A stretch of 64,000 nt of DNA from Magnaporthiopsis rhizophila (lineage: Eukaryota; Ascomycota; Sordariomycetes; Magnaporthales; Magnaporthaceae): NCBI GenBank assembly GCA_003049465.1, contig PYSS01000036.1, positions 220,551 to 284,550 on the forward strand, read 5' to 3'. The notes below the pieces were generated by a model. That model ran no database searches, was not told the origin of the DNA, and was given only the letters and a program-made list of their open reading frames with translations. A program made the translations under genes and the position numbers. This document shows positions 19,989-32,107 of this stretch, one piece after another. Numbering within the stretch: position 1 is the stretch's first letter; each line of letters opens with the position of its first letter.

Positions 19989-22900
19989 GGCGGTGGCGGT
20001 GTGGCGGCAGTTCCAAGCTTGACTTGGATAATGTATATGCCTGCGACTATTGCTTGAACAGCTCGAGCTCGCCCACCTATTGATGTAAATCACATGTGAA
20101 TCAACAAACACCCTATATCCTTACATTCCCACGTGCTTTTGTTTCTTGCCGAGATGTAGGGTGGAGTCTGATAAGAAGTGTTCCGTGTTCCATATCTCCA
20201 GGCAGCCTGGTCCGAATAAAACCCCCGAGCACAACGAACCGAACTGACTGGCCTCACCTCGCCTCGATATCTACCGAGAAAAAAAAAAAAAAAAGCGCCA
20301 TAAACTTCCCGAGTCCCTGACTAGGCCAGAAAGAGCCGGCCGGCCGGGTCTGCATGCGGGTCCGCCCGTCCCTGACAAATTCCACCGTAACACGATAACA
20401 ACAAGAAAAAAAAAAAAAGAAAAAGGAAAAGGGGGATGAGCCCGGTCCTTTTTGTGTCACCGGGTCCTTGACACGGACGGCTTCCCCCGGCGGCGGCTTT
20501 TGCTTCGTTTTACGCACTAACGCACCAGGGGCCGCCGGAGGTCTTGCCCCGGCGCGGGACGAGTTTTGGTCCGTGTGCAAGGCCCAGGGGATTCGTCCAT
20601 ACACCAACGACATCGACATACATACGTACACGCAAGAACATGAGACGGGAGCTGCCGATAAGAAAAGAGGGCGGTGTGGGACGGGATGGGACGTGGCCAG
20701 GTCGGTTCTGATTCACCTGCTGCATGTTGCCTTTGTCATACGTGATAACGGGGGTGTATGTGGGGGGTGTATGTGGGGTGTGTATCTGGCCTTTCTGTAT
20801 GTGCCCTTTAGAGGAGATCATCGGCGACGACGACTGTATTACAAGCTGTATCCCGATCGAGGTATGTGCAGGTAGATAGCAAGTCAAGCACTCATCTATG
20901 AGTATCAAAGTCCGCAGGCGGGTGGCGCGGCACAGAATCTTGCACTTACTTATCTCGGCGGACACACCGGTCGTCGATACGGCGAGATGCATGATCCCGG
21001 CCGCGGCCGCCCGATATAGGGGACTTGATAGCCAAAGGTGTATTTTTTTCTCTCTTGTCTTCATCTGTTGCCTCGGGTCCACGGGCCCGAGGTTCGGATG
21101 GTATGCACTCTTATCAAGCAACGCAACCCGGCCACGTTCGGGACTTGAAAATTACATGTGGAGGAACGCATCTCGGCGAGGTGGCTGCTGTATTTCGCCA
21201 CGGGGTGGCACCATGGCCATGGGTGACAGTGAAAAATGGCAACACGGTGATCGGGTCGACGGCGAGGTTGGCCGAGACCCGATGACCGTGCTGTCGGGGA
21301 TTTTTATCGTTTTATTTTTGTCTATTCTTCTCTCTCGTCTTCTCTTGGCAGGGCTTATCAAGGTTGCGGTTCGCCCAAACAGGGGCCTGGCGAAAGCCTG
21401 GGATCGACCGGCCCATTCATTGGAAGATCCCGTCGAAGTGTCATTGGAAGGAAACAAGAGAAGAAAAACTAGGGGCCCTTGCGGATCCTAAAATGGAGTG
21501 GTGAAAATTTGGCTTCGATAAATATTGGTCGTCATCACATCGTCTTGGATTTTTTTTTTTTTTCTTTTTTGCATGTGACAGCTCCTCACCTCGATCGCCA
21601 ATCAGCTGGAGAGCCACAATTGACCGCCTGACGCGCGCAGTGCTTGAGCAGCTGGGGGTTTGAGGAGGGGTTCCCGGCCGAGCTCGGCATCCACGTTGCA
21701 CTGCCGTAAATACGAAGTGATATCTCGGCACCTGTGCAGGTGTGCACCATCTGGCTGTAGGCTGGGCCTTGGAAAACAATGGCCTATTTTGCCCATATTT
21801 GAGCCCAGCTAGAGCAACGACCTGGGAGGAGAGAAAGGAGAGGGGCGCAGCAGATACCTATTCATTTCCCTCTGCCACCTAGAACAAATGCCGGCGTCCA
21901 GATTCGTCGCGCAGCTATTCTGCGTGACGTCATGATATCTCGGATATTGGCCCTGGTGCGAACAAGCTTCACCTAGCAGCAAGTCGTTGATATCATGGGC
22001 GCGAGCGGCTCGAGCGGTGCTGCCTCGGTGTGCTCGCCGAAGACCGAGGATGGAATTGGCGGGGCAGGGGAGCCATGGGAGGCGTCGGCGTCGGCTTAGT
22101 GCCTGTGCCAAAAACACGGAGTTGGGGGGCACAGCATGCGGCTGTTGCACCGCGCGCAGGGGAAGGGAGGGGAAACCGTTGATGACAACAGTGTGGCTGA
22201 CTCCGACTGCAGTCGTTATCGCGGGCCCTTCGTTGGGTCCTTCGGGAAAGGTGTCCCAAATGGGTTGACACCTCCATGCTGTTTCTCGGGACGTGGACAC
22301 GATCCATTGGGAACCGTTTGGACAGGACGTGGGCATCGCCACGGCATGAAATGACTGGAGCGGAGCGTCAAATTCCACACTTTCGTCGTCACAGCCCGCG
22401 CACCATCTTGCGCCGCCGGGCCATTATCACATGCCAAAAGCCAAGGTGGGCTGCTGCTGAGGTGGGTGCTGGCCTAGACAGGGGCACTCAAATTCTTATC
22501 GGCGCGGCTTCTCAGTGGCGTGGCCAGGGGTGGTTGGTACCAGGTGTACCTTGCCACAGAGCACACCACCAGCTCACGGCCCTGTCAGAGCACCCCACTA
22601 CCGCGACGATGGATCGAAATCGACGGCAGCTTCGGGGTTAATCCTTTATGACTTTATTGTTATCCATGTTCCAGCCCTCACTGGAACAGCTCTGCGCGTG
22701 CCATCAAACGGCCGGGTTGCCCAAGCGGCTTCCCGCCCAGGATGTCGGGAATTCGAGCGTCCCTGCCAATTTCCTCTGCAGCGAGGAGGGGAGGAACGGT
22801 TCCTATCATGCCCAGCCGCATAGCATTCCACCCAACGGGGTCATGCCTGCCAAGGTGCAGCGTTCCGAGTGGTGGGGGCGGTCTCATCCATGTCCCGCTG

Positions 22901-23378
22901 CCTCGGAGCCCATTTGCCAGGATCTTTGAGATGCGGTGATGTTATTATGAGATGGTAACACTTTTTCTTTCCACGGCCCCTTGGAAAAAGACCCGCGGTT
23001 TCTGGGTTTCTGTTGCTCGTGAAGGTATCCGTTTATCTGGCAGCTACCGAAGTACGTACTGTACCATGTAGGATGCACTGTACGCATGGAGGCGAGAGAA
23101 GGACGGAACACGGCTGAGGAGCCCCTCGCCTGCCGGCCACATGTGCGGAGGCGGCTCTCAAGGGGAGGCGCATTCCGTCTGAGAAGACGGCAGAAGCATC
23201 CAGGCAAGACACGAATTGATTCTGACCCTGGCGAGCAAGGTCAGGCAGGTACATCCGTGGGGGGTGCGCCTGCTCCAACCACAGAACTGCCCATGTCGTA
23301 CCCTCCCGACAAAAGATGGAGACAAGCACATGCTAAAAGATCGGACCTGTCTTCGTCCCCGTCCCTGCCCAAATAAGG

Positions 23379-23415
<37 letters not shown>

Positions 23416-24230
23416 NNNNNNNNNNNNNNNAAAAAAAAAAAAAAAAAAAAAAAGAAAACCATGCCTTGGTGAATGAGTGATCCGTCTCGAGAAGACGTGT
23501 GGGTGGCGCTGCTCAAATAAATCTCGGCTCTTCCTTTTTAGCCTTCTCCCGCCGTCCTCGCCTTCCCTTTCCCAACATCTCCGACGTCTACCATCTTCAC
23601 CTGCCGCCTGACACTTCACACCTTGGACCGACCTCCTGCCTAGAAAAGCACAAACTCACCGTCTCTCAACAGCCCGGCTTTGTTCTGGCTGCCGCAATTC
23701 GACACACGTCTCCAAACATACATCGTCTTCCAACGCTCCCAAACCCCGAGCTCTCAGACCAACCATCTCTCACGCAGCAGCCTTTTAACGACCCACGGTG
23801 TAAGTGGCCAACCACCCAATTCTCCCGCATCTCCCATTTCACTTCTTACACGCGCACACTCGCCTTCGCTGGCTTGGACGGATTGATTTCCGGTTCAGCA
23901 CATTTCCCAATTGCGCTGGCTCGTGCACACGGTCGTCATTCTGCTGCCCAAATAAGCCCGGTGTTTGCACTCCTTGGCTCGTGTCGGGCCCCTCCTATAC
24001 ACATCAGCTGAAGTTTACCAGCTCTAGTACCAAAGCTTACCCGACAGCTCCTCCAGCAAAAACAATAGCTTCGCGCCCGCGCCAAAGCACGAGCTCACGG
24101 CACACATATCTGCTCCGGCTCTCCCGCCCCCCTTTTTCTTGCTTTCGCACTCTTGCGACTGCTGCATCCGTTTCGCGTTCTTCTCCCAGACGAACCCATC
24201 GAGTCTTTTTTCCCGTCTCGAATCGAAGCA
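19989..24230. other. 4.2-kb gap, including the promoter and leader of the CAP20-like gene
   Basis: No conserved reading frame found. A-runs occur at 20,280 and 20,405, T-runs near 21,040 and 21,550, and a poly-A/N tract at 23,379. The segment from about 23,520 to 24,230 is strongly C/T-rich and is probably the long leader of the CAP20-like gene. A sequence at 22,710-22,760 resembles a tRNA 5' end but does not fold. Confidence 0.5.
23379..23453. repeat. poly-A tract with a 15-base assembly gap
   Basis: A run of 37 A, then N at 23416-23430, then 23 A. True length is unknown; the gap is almost certainly a homopolymer sequencing failure. Confidence 0.9.
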
Positions 24231-24910
24231 ATGGCTATGGCTGCGCACCAGGTTAACGGCGAGGTCCCCCACTCGGCCTTCATCGATGTAAGCCATCCAC
24301 GGAAGAAAATCCCATTTATCCACCACCACCCCTGCCCCTAACACCCACCTTCTTGGGCGGCTGGGGGGTGGTCACGTCCTGGGAACCCAAATCATGCTAA
24401 CAGGTCGTCCCGCCACAGCACCTTTTCAAGTACCCGGTCGTCAACGACAGCGTCGAGGCGCTGAAGCAGAACCAGTACGGTCAGAAGGGTCTGGCGCTGG
24501 GAGACTCGGCCTACAAGACTTTTGCCAAGCCCGTGATCCCCTACCTCGCCAAGCCCTACCAGTATGTCAGCCCGTACGTCAAGAAGGCCGACGACATTGG
24601 CGACAAGACTCTCGCCAAGGTGGACAAGACCTTCCCTGCCGTGACCAAGCCGTCGGCCGAGCTCTACGCCGACGTCCAGAACCTCGTCACCCTGCCCTAC
24701 CGCATGGGCCTGGAGGGCAAGGACCACGTTTTCACGACGTACAACAAGGAGTTCAAGAGCATCAACAGCGATGGCGGCAACGGCGCCCTGGTCTCGTACG
24801 GAAAGGCTCTTTTCAGCACCGCTCTGATCGTCACGGCCGAGTCACTGAGCTGGGCCAGGACCTTCCTGAACGCCAAGAAAGAAGAAGCCAAGTCGGCTGC
24901 CAACAATTAG
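24231..24910 (+). CDS. CAP20/perilipin-like lipid-droplet protein
   Basis: Member of the fungal perilipin-like family that includes Colletotrichum CAP20 and Metarhizium MPL1, which coat lipid droplets and affect appressorium turgor in pathogens. Two exons: 24231..24287 and 24419..24910, separated by a 131-nt intron (donor GTAAGC, branch-like CTAAC at 24396-24400, acceptor CACAG). They give 182 residues. The join produces FIDHLFKYPVVNDSVEALK, matching the family opening, which is why the later acceptor was chosen over the AG at 24402. Then come AYKTFAKPVIPYLAKPYQYV and SPYVKKADDIGDKTLAKVD, alternating amphipathic helices. The C-terminus is Lys-rich. There is no signal peptide. A second ATG lies two codons in. 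The long C/T-rich leader suggests high expression. Its presence does not by itself show that the organism is a pathogen. Confidence 0.87.
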
Positions 24911-26500
24911 ACTTGCTCTGTTGGGATGAGTGATTCGCCAGGGACTCCGGTCCTTCTTCCCCTTCACACCCCCAAAAATACCCCTCCAGAGAGGCCAATA
25001 TGACGGGGTGGGAGTCTCTGGAGACCTCTACGATAACATTGCCACGCCACATGTCTGGGCATTGCTCACTCGAAGAGCTGGTCACGGGTTGATGGCTCGA
25101 CCTGGGGCCGGCCGACTTTCTTTGGTGCGTCGAGAGCGGTTCGGTGCGGTCGGCTGCCTGTACGCACTGCCTGTGGCTTTCGCTCTTCCCCGTCGCCTCA
25201 GCCATGAAAATTCGGACATCCGCACTCGGTTTCTCTTTTTTGTTTCTCTTGTAATTCGGTGCAGCCCATGGATGGTTGGACCCTTGGAGACGGACTCCCC
25301 GACGCACGATGCCGACGGGAAGGGTGTTCTCTTATACCCTGTATTCTCTTTCCTCAATCTTGTTGTCCTTACTTGGCTGTTTTTCTTTGTTGTGTCTTCT
25401 CTTGACTGACTGTCAGCGGGGTCTTTCTCTTTTGTCTCCAAAATCTTCTCGTTGCTTGAAACAAACGTTCCACATCTCATTTCACCTGTTTTTTTTAATT
25501 GCTATGATGGTGTTGGGGGTCTCAAGGATGTCTTATAAAGAGGGCACCCTTGTTTGGCAGCGTAGTCTTCTCTAGAAGGCCGGGAATGAGAGGCGAGGTT
25601 TGGGACATCAGCGGCCACGGGTCAGGCATGAACAGTGCTATACCCTGTACGAAAAAAAAGAAAATTACAAAGGAAAAACAAAAACGGCCGTTCTAATAGA
25701 CGTGTGTTATACCCTGCTCTTGAAGGTTGAAGGTCGTTGAATCTCGTTGTAAGTCGGATGCCATACTCGGGCGGCCGCGGGTGCCCAAGCGATATTACAC
25801 TCTAGCTGAAGAGGTAGGATCCACGTGCCAGCGCGAAGCGGCCAGCCCGACACGGGCATTCCACGCGCCGCCTGGTGCACGCACGTGTCTTATTGCCAAT
25901 TCATGGAACGGCGAAGTTTTGTTAGGAAGCCGAGCTATCATGCCCTTTTGCAATCTAGACGCTGTGACACCCCAAGAGCCCTGCTCCAGTCCTACTGGGA
26001 CAGCTTCCAATCGCCATACGTCCATATAGGCTGACATATGAATGACAAAGCGGGACCCAGGAGAGACCACGCTAGGCCTACTTTAGACTGCGTGGGCGTG
26101 ATGATGTAACGGTTGGTAATAATGGTGGGGGAGAGGGGCAAGCTGTCAAAGACCGGCTCCCATCACCTGAATAAGGGGTTTGAAAGCCGACTGACGGCGG
26201 CGGCCTTTTGCTGGCGACGAAGGCGCGTGGGGGATCAATCGTGGGTTGGGGAAAATTCTCTTTCTTTCTCAGGTTCCTGGTCTTCTCCTTATGCGCCAAT
26301 TGGTCATTCGCGCCGCTTTCCGAATGCGACGGGACCCATTGGAAATCAAGGATCTTGAAGAAGGCTGGCCATTACTATTTTGGTTTGCGCGCGCGCGCAC
26401 GCATTTCGTCTACTAAAGCAACCGACTACCTACTAGGTCCTAACCGACACACAAAAAACCATTCTCTATATAAGGAGCCCCGCTCCTCAGCCTACCTCCG
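24911..26500. other. spacer between CAP20-like and pirin genes
   Basis: CAP20 3' flank followed by the pirin upstream region. It has a short GCGCGC run near 26,388 but no conserved frame. Confidence 0.55.
26467..26474 (+). promoter_or_regulatory. TATA box of the pirin gene
   Basis: TATATAAG, a strong TATA match, only 27 bases upstream of the first ATG at 26501. The predicted transcription start would therefore fall on or near that ATG. Confidence 0.55.
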
Positions 26501-27746
26501 ATGAAGACCCTTTCGATCCTCATACCCATCCTAGTTGGAATCTGCTCTATACTGCTCTTCAGAGACAGTGTCGACGGCATTATCGCGAACCTCAAGGCAT
26601 ACTACCAGGGGCTCTCCGTCTCAAAGCAAGACGCAGTGACGACAACGACGACGACGACGGCAGCAGTCAGCTCAAAAGCAACAGCAACAGGCGACGACAA
26701 CACCCCCGAACAGCAGCAGCACCTCTACGCCACCGACATGTCCATCCCCCGCGCGATCCGCAAGGTCTTCCTCGCCGTGGAGCAGGCCGAGGGCGCGGGC
26801 GCGCGCGTCCGCCGCTCGGTCGGGACGCCGGCGCTGCGCAACTTTAGCCCGTTCCTGATGCTCGACCACTTCTCCATCAAGCCCGGAGCCGGTTTTCCCG
26901 ACCAGTAAGTTTTCTTTTTATATGTGCCGATTTGCATGCCTAGGGACTAGTGTATAACTGACTTTGCTTCTGCCACCACCCAGCCCCCACCGCGGCCAGG
27001 AGACCATCACATACCTGCTCACGGGCGGCGTCGACCACGAGGACTTTGCGGGAAACAGGGGGACCATCGAGGCGGGCGACCTTCAGTTCATGACGGCGGG
27101 CAGGGGAATCGTGCACGCCGAGATGCCGCGCCAGAACCCGGACGGCAGCGCAAACGTGGGGCTGCAGCTCTGGGTCGACCTGCCCCAGCACCTGAAGGCC
27201 TGCGAGCCGCGGTACCGCGACCTGCGCGCAAAGGAGATCCCTTCGGTACAAGTCGACGACGGCAGGGTCACGGTCAAGGTCATCTCGGGCCAGAGCCACG
27301 GCGTCGACTCGGTCAAGGACCTGGCCTACACGCCCGTTTGGATCCTCGACGTCGAGATCAAGCCCGGCGGCAAGATCGCGCAGCCGCTGCCTGAAGGATG
27401 GAACGCTTTCGCGTACGTGCTGGAGGGCGCGGATGTCAAGTTCCGCAACGGCGGCGGCAAGGACGATAACGGAGAGACAAAGACCGCGGCACAGTATCAC
27501 AACGTCGTGTTCGAGCCCCAGGGCGAGGCGGTGCTGGCGTCGGTGGACGAGGGCGCCGCGCGGTCCGGCCGGTTCGTGCTCGTGGCCGGCACGCCGCTCG
27601 ACCAGAAGGTGGTGCAGTACGGACCGTTTGTCGTCAACTCGATGGAGGAGGTTCAAAAGGCCATGTTTGATTACCAGACGCACTCCAACGGGTTCGAGCG
27701 GGCCAAGGATTGGCAGAGCGAGATTGGGAAGTCGATGATGGATTAG
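26501..27746 (+). CDS. pirin-family cupin protein with possible N-terminal membrane anchor
   Basis: Pirins are iron-binding bicupins, with nuclear cofactor or quercetinase activity in characterised members. Exons 26501..26904 and 26984..27746 (79-nt intron, GTAAGT to CACCCAG) give 388 residues. The splice joins FPD to HPHRGQET, restoring the conserved pirin motif. Metal ligands are intact: His135, His137, His179 and Glu181 (GIVHAEMP). The C-terminal cupin includes FVLVAGTPLDQKVVQYGPFV. Residues 3-22 are a hydrophobic stretch (ILIPILVGICSILLF) that could act as a signal anchor, followed by a Thr/Ser/Gln-rich linker. The usual pirin start corresponds to Met80 (MSIPRAIRKVF, ATG at 26738). Because the TATA box sits so near the first ATG, transcripts may miss it and encode only the soluble form. 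Family assignment is firm; the N-terminus is not. Confidence 0.88.
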
Positions 27747-27754
27747 GGATTCTG

Positions 27755-27796
<42 letters not shown>

Positions 27797-30128
27797 TTTC
27801 TTGGATGATTTTGACGCCTCCTCGTGTCTTTCCGTGTTTGGATGTCCTTCCTGCATGGTGCATTTTGGTATGTGTCTCTGCACCCGCCGGTCTGTTTTTT
27901 TTTTTGATATTTACTGTATATAGGCATAGAGACAGATACCCTATGAACATAACATGTCCTGGCTTGTCCTCGCAATATGGTTTTCCTAACCGATGTCTCG
28001 GTGTATGTGTACTATTTTCATATGCTTATAGGTGTTGGTCTCTACGCGCGTGATATAAACAAAGTAGCTTGCATAAACCGTACCGAATTTTTTTTTTTCC
28101 CACTTCCTTATGGTGATAACGAAAACGGCTTGATTTTATTTCCCCATTCTATGGCGCCCACCTGGGCAGCAGCCGTAGCGACCCGCTCGGACCCGAGAGG
28201 CGATTCACAGCTTGGTCCATATTCGACGACCGAGGGGGGCGCAGCAGTCTCGTCTACCGAGCCCAACAGGGCGGGGCGTCTCGAGACACCTGGGAGGATG
28301 CTAAAGTCTCGTAATTCGTGAATGCGAGTGGGCGTTTGTGCAGATCCGCTACGGCGAGGCAGCAACGATTCCGCCAAGAGGGGAAAATGTTCAATATTCA
28401 CGGTTTGCATGGTGGCTTAGATTCTCGCCAAGACCTGGAGGAAGTCTACATAGCTCCATGTGGATGGATGGGGCGGGCGTTCTTCTGGAAGATTTCTCTC
28501 CGATGCATTGCTCTTTTTTTCGAGGCGCAGCGATCGAATGATCAACGGTACATGCAGCGAGGCTTTGCGGGATCACGAGGCTGGTCATGGCGGGGAAGGG
28601 CGAGATCCGACGACAGTTTATGTACACTAAGAGCGCAGGTGCGGTGGAGAGGAGTTTCTGAGCAATTTGCCCGAGGGTGAACATCGTCATGATATGATTT
28701 ATTGTTCTTGACAAACACGAGGGTGAGGTTCTGGGATGTTAATTGCTGGCGAGTTTGGGCGGGTGGGTGTGTGGCTGTGTGCGTGGAAATATTGGGTGAC
28801 TGCAGCAAAGATGGGTTTGTTTGGTTCAAGTTGACGAAGGCATGGATGGGGTTCGCTCAGGCTACGGAAGAAAAGATGTGATTCCATGAAGAAGACTAGG
28901 TAGGTCTGATTTTGTTTCGCGGGAGTTTCCATTAGGCTCCCGGGTGGCTGGTCCATGTTGGGATTGCGGTACATACAGAAGCCATCCATCACCAGAAGCG
29001 CGGGGCTTGAAAGGGAGGGCATATCCCGATGAGAGGCTAACCAGATCGGATAATATTGTACGGTCGCGGCGCAAAACGAACGTTGGCAATGACATCCGAT
29101 GTGTAAAAAGAGGATGACCAGACGCCTGGGCGTTGAGGGAAGGAGGGTCCTTGCATTGCATGGGCGAGGTTACACTGGGATTGCCACAAACCGTCTGTCT
29201 CCTGCAGCCAAGCAGGGTAATATTCAATTCATTAAAGGAGGAGCCGATGAAGCCACGGCAATCGGCACGTGGAATTTTTCCATCGTGGGTGTAAGCAAGT
29301 GGCCCTAGAGCCAAGGATGGATGCAAGTAGTAACCCTGCTGACCTCGCCTGTTGGCTGCTTGTGCTACCCTTACAAGGCACTTTTTGTCAGGCATTGTGG
29401 CCGGGGATCGGCGCATCGGCCTTCCACGCCGTCGTGGGACAGAGATCCTCAGCCTCATCCAGGATTCGGGCTGTTCGAGCGGTGAGGCCAAGGCCGGTGC
29501 GGTGCCTAATAGGTAAGAGATGAGGCGTAATGACGCCAGCCTCACCCAACCTCGCCGACGTGCAGTGACTTGTCAATGAATTGAATTGCACTTTGGGCTC
29601 CAGGTCTGCCCTGTGGTTCGCCTTCTCCTCGCCACGTCCTCTCGTGGAGGGAAATTCCCCACACCTACACCGTACTTTAGCCCTCGCGTCCCCGCCCGAT
29701 TGGGTGTTTTTAGCTCCGTCTGCCCCGCACGCGGCCCAAGCTCCTGCTGCTATGGATGGACCAAGGTGGTGGTGTGGAGACGAGGTCGCCAGCGATGACA
29801 GGGAGACGGGTTGCGCTGCCTCACACATTCCACACACTGATTGGGTCCAAAAGGACGTTGCCCAGTGCCTAGCGTCGCTACGAGGAACCTGACCCGAGAG
29901 GCCCGAACAAAAGATCACAGGGTTGGGATGAATGCCTTTTCATAAATACCGGGCCGTGCGACAGAGCCCCATCCCGATTATTTCTATACCCTCACCCGCG
30001 ACTTCTGGGCCGTGCTTGATGCGCTGATTTCTCCAACGCGAGAGCCCATCCTTATTATTCGTGAAAAAGCTCTTTTGGTCGTCAGCAGCGGCTCCATCTC
30101 AGATTCTTGGTAGCCGTCGCGATACAAA
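27747..30128. other. 2.4-kb spacer between pirin and stomatin genes
   Basis: Pirin 3' flank with a long T run, then sequence without recognisable genes, then the stomatin promoter. A minus-strand frame at 28862-29545 looks as if it begins with a secretion signal, but its first codon is GTG and it has no conserved content. A TATA-like CATAAATA lies near 29,941. Confidence 0.5.
27757..27795. repeat. poly-T tract, 39 bases, 10 bases after the pirin stop
   Basis: Uninterrupted T run directly in the 3' UTR of the pirin gene. Confidence 0.9.
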
Positions 30129-31443
30129 ATGTCTGCCCCAGCCAATACCAACATGTCGGCGGCCACGAACCCCAATCCCAACGACGGCGCATACACCAAC
30201 GGCGCCAGCGCCGGCGCCGGGAGAGGTGGTTCCTCGAGGGCTGCCAAGGCGCCAGAGTCCGGTGACGGTCCCGCCATCGGCTTCCGGCCCCAAGCCAACA
30301 TGACGGTTCAGCCGCCGCGCCAGGAGGATTTGCAGAGGTCGTACGCGAGCATCGTCGGCGAAGACTCGAACCCCAAGGGCTTCTATGGCATAATGGGTAC
30401 GTTCCGAGGGTATACGGTCGCGCCACCTGCCGCACCACCAGGAACAACTGGAGAAAGTTAACCGTGAATCCTGTTCCTCCCCACAACAGTTAACGCGTTC
30501 GGCACCATCATCGGAACCTTGGGCGCCATCCCCTGCTGCATCTGCTGCCCCAACCCTTACAAGAATGTTCAGCAGGGCAACGTCGGCCTGGTAACCAAGT
30601 TCGGCCGCTTTTACAAGGCCGTTGACCCTGGTCTGGTCAAGATCAACCCCCTGAGCGAGCGCCTTGTCCAGGTTGATGTCAAGATCCAGATTGTCGGTAG
30701 GTGATTCCGAGGAGCGCTCTGCGTGTGTTGCGATCGCATTGCTGATGCCTTGTATCTTCTCGCCCGCAGAGGTCCCGAAGCAGGTCTGCATGACCAAGGA
30801 CAACGTGACCCTGAACCTTACGTCGGTCATCTACTACCACATCGTGTCCCCGCACAAGGCCGCCTTCGGCATCGCCAACGTGCGCCAGGCGCTCGTGGAG
30901 CGGACGCAGACGACGCTCCGCCACGTCGTGGGCGCGCGCGCGCTCCAGGATGTCATCGAGCGCCGCGAGGAGATCGCGCAGTCCATCGGCGAGATCATCG
31001 AGGACGTGGCGGCGGACTGGGGCGTGCAGGTCGAGAGCATGCTCATCAAGGACATCATCTTCAGCCAGGAGCTCCAGGAGTCGCTGTCGATGGCGGCACA
31101 GAGCAAGCGCATCGGAGAGTCCAAGATCATCGCGGCCAAGGCCGAGGTCGAGTCGGCCAAGCTGATGCGCCAGGCCGCCGACATCCTCTCGAGCGCGCCC
31201 GCCATGCAGATTCGCTACCTCGAAGCGATGCAGGCCATGGCCAAGACGGCTAACAGCAAGGTCATCTTCCTGCCCGCCGCCAACCAGACCATGCCGACGC
31301 CGCAGCAGTTCGCCGCCGCCAACAGCTCGAGGGTCGCCGGGGGCGACGAGGACGACAGCAACAACCCCTTCCGTGAGTTCGCCGCCAGCGACAACAGCGG
31401 ATACCAGCAGGCCCTGAACGCCCGCGTGATCGAGAACATTTGA
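30129..31443 (+). CDS. stomatin-family SPFH membrane scaffold protein
   Basis: Stomatin-like proteins form oligomeric scaffolds on cholesterol/sterol-rich membranes. Three exons: 30129..30396, 30490..30696 and 30770..31443 (introns 93 and 73 nt) give 382 residues. A disordered N-terminus (1-85) precedes a short hydrophobic hairpin (GTIIGTLGAIPCCICCPNP, about 94-112) whose four cysteines are good palmitoylation candidates. Next come the SPFH core (GNVGLVTKFGRFYKAVDPGL, NPLSERLVQVDVKIQIV joined across intron 2 to EVPKQVCMTKDNV, then RTTLRHVVGARALQDVIERR-type helices). An Ala/Glu-rich C-terminal helix follows (SKRIGESKIIAAKAEVESAK, QIRYLEAMQAMAKTANSKVIF). The gene is intact. Whether it acts at the plasma membrane or mitochondria cannot be told from sequence; no clear mitochondrial presequence is seen. 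Confidence 0.88.
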
Positions 31444-32107
31444 GTCTTGAGGTGAATCCCTTGATTCTATCTCGTTTGTGTACATTTTAGGACTATGCCC
31501 ATCTTTTTTTTTTTTTTGGATGTCGCCAGCCTTTGCTCCAGGCAACGGCTTTGGCACGTCTACTTTCTTGGATTTCCCTATGTATTTCTATAGCATGAAA
31601 CTCGCTCTGATAGGACGGAATGGTCCGCAGCAGGGAAGGAGGAAGATGAGAGAGGACCAGATACCCGGGATTGGCAGTTGAGGAGGATATAATGAGGAAG
31701 GATACCCCTATCGGTCGCTTTACAGTCGTTTGTTTTACAGTCGATCGTCATGTCGATAGCTCGCGCCCATATTGAGAAGTCCCAAAAGACTTAAAACTTC
31801 ATGTCATTGTCAGTGCTACCTAAAACTCCCTGCAGGATCGCGGTGCGGGGGATCCTAACCCCTGTAACGGCGCTGTAGTTCGCGGCATGCAGCTGCATGC
31901 CGCTTCCCCACAGTGGGCCGGACCGCTGTTGCCTGCTGGGGTTTGAGACGGGCGTCATTCAAGGTTAAATTCTCAACGCGAACAAGCTCTTGAGAACGAG
32001 TCGACCAGTGCAACCGAGGCTCGACCCGAAGGCCTTCCCTCGCCATTGAGCAATCTTCCTGCCAGACATTGAGTGTGCCACGCGCGGAAAGCTCGGGCGG
32101 TCTCAAA
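31444..32107. other. spacer between stomatin and CIR_N genes
   Basis: 3' flank with a T run at 31,504-31,517 and the short upstream region of the LENG1-like gene. No coding content recognised. Confidence 0.55.

Noticed and set aside
21809..22378. minus-strand 189-codon frame
   Set aside because: No recognisable motif; overlapping frames on both strands are equally long, suggesting chance in GC-rich sequence.
22710..22760. tRNA-like opening (GGGTTGCCCAAGCGGC) and AATTCGAGC
   Set aside because: No anticodon arm or acceptor pairing can be formed.
24404..24418. earlier acceptor for the CAP20-like exon 2 (AG at 24402-24403), adding five residues
   Set aside because: It lies two bases after the branch-like CTAAC, too near for splicing, and the added residues break the conserved FxxHLxxYPVV opening.
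28862..29545. minus-strand 227-codon frame that opens like a secreted protein
   Set aside because: Its first codon is GTG, no ATG lies near the hydrophobic start, and the remainder has no conserved content or splice logic.
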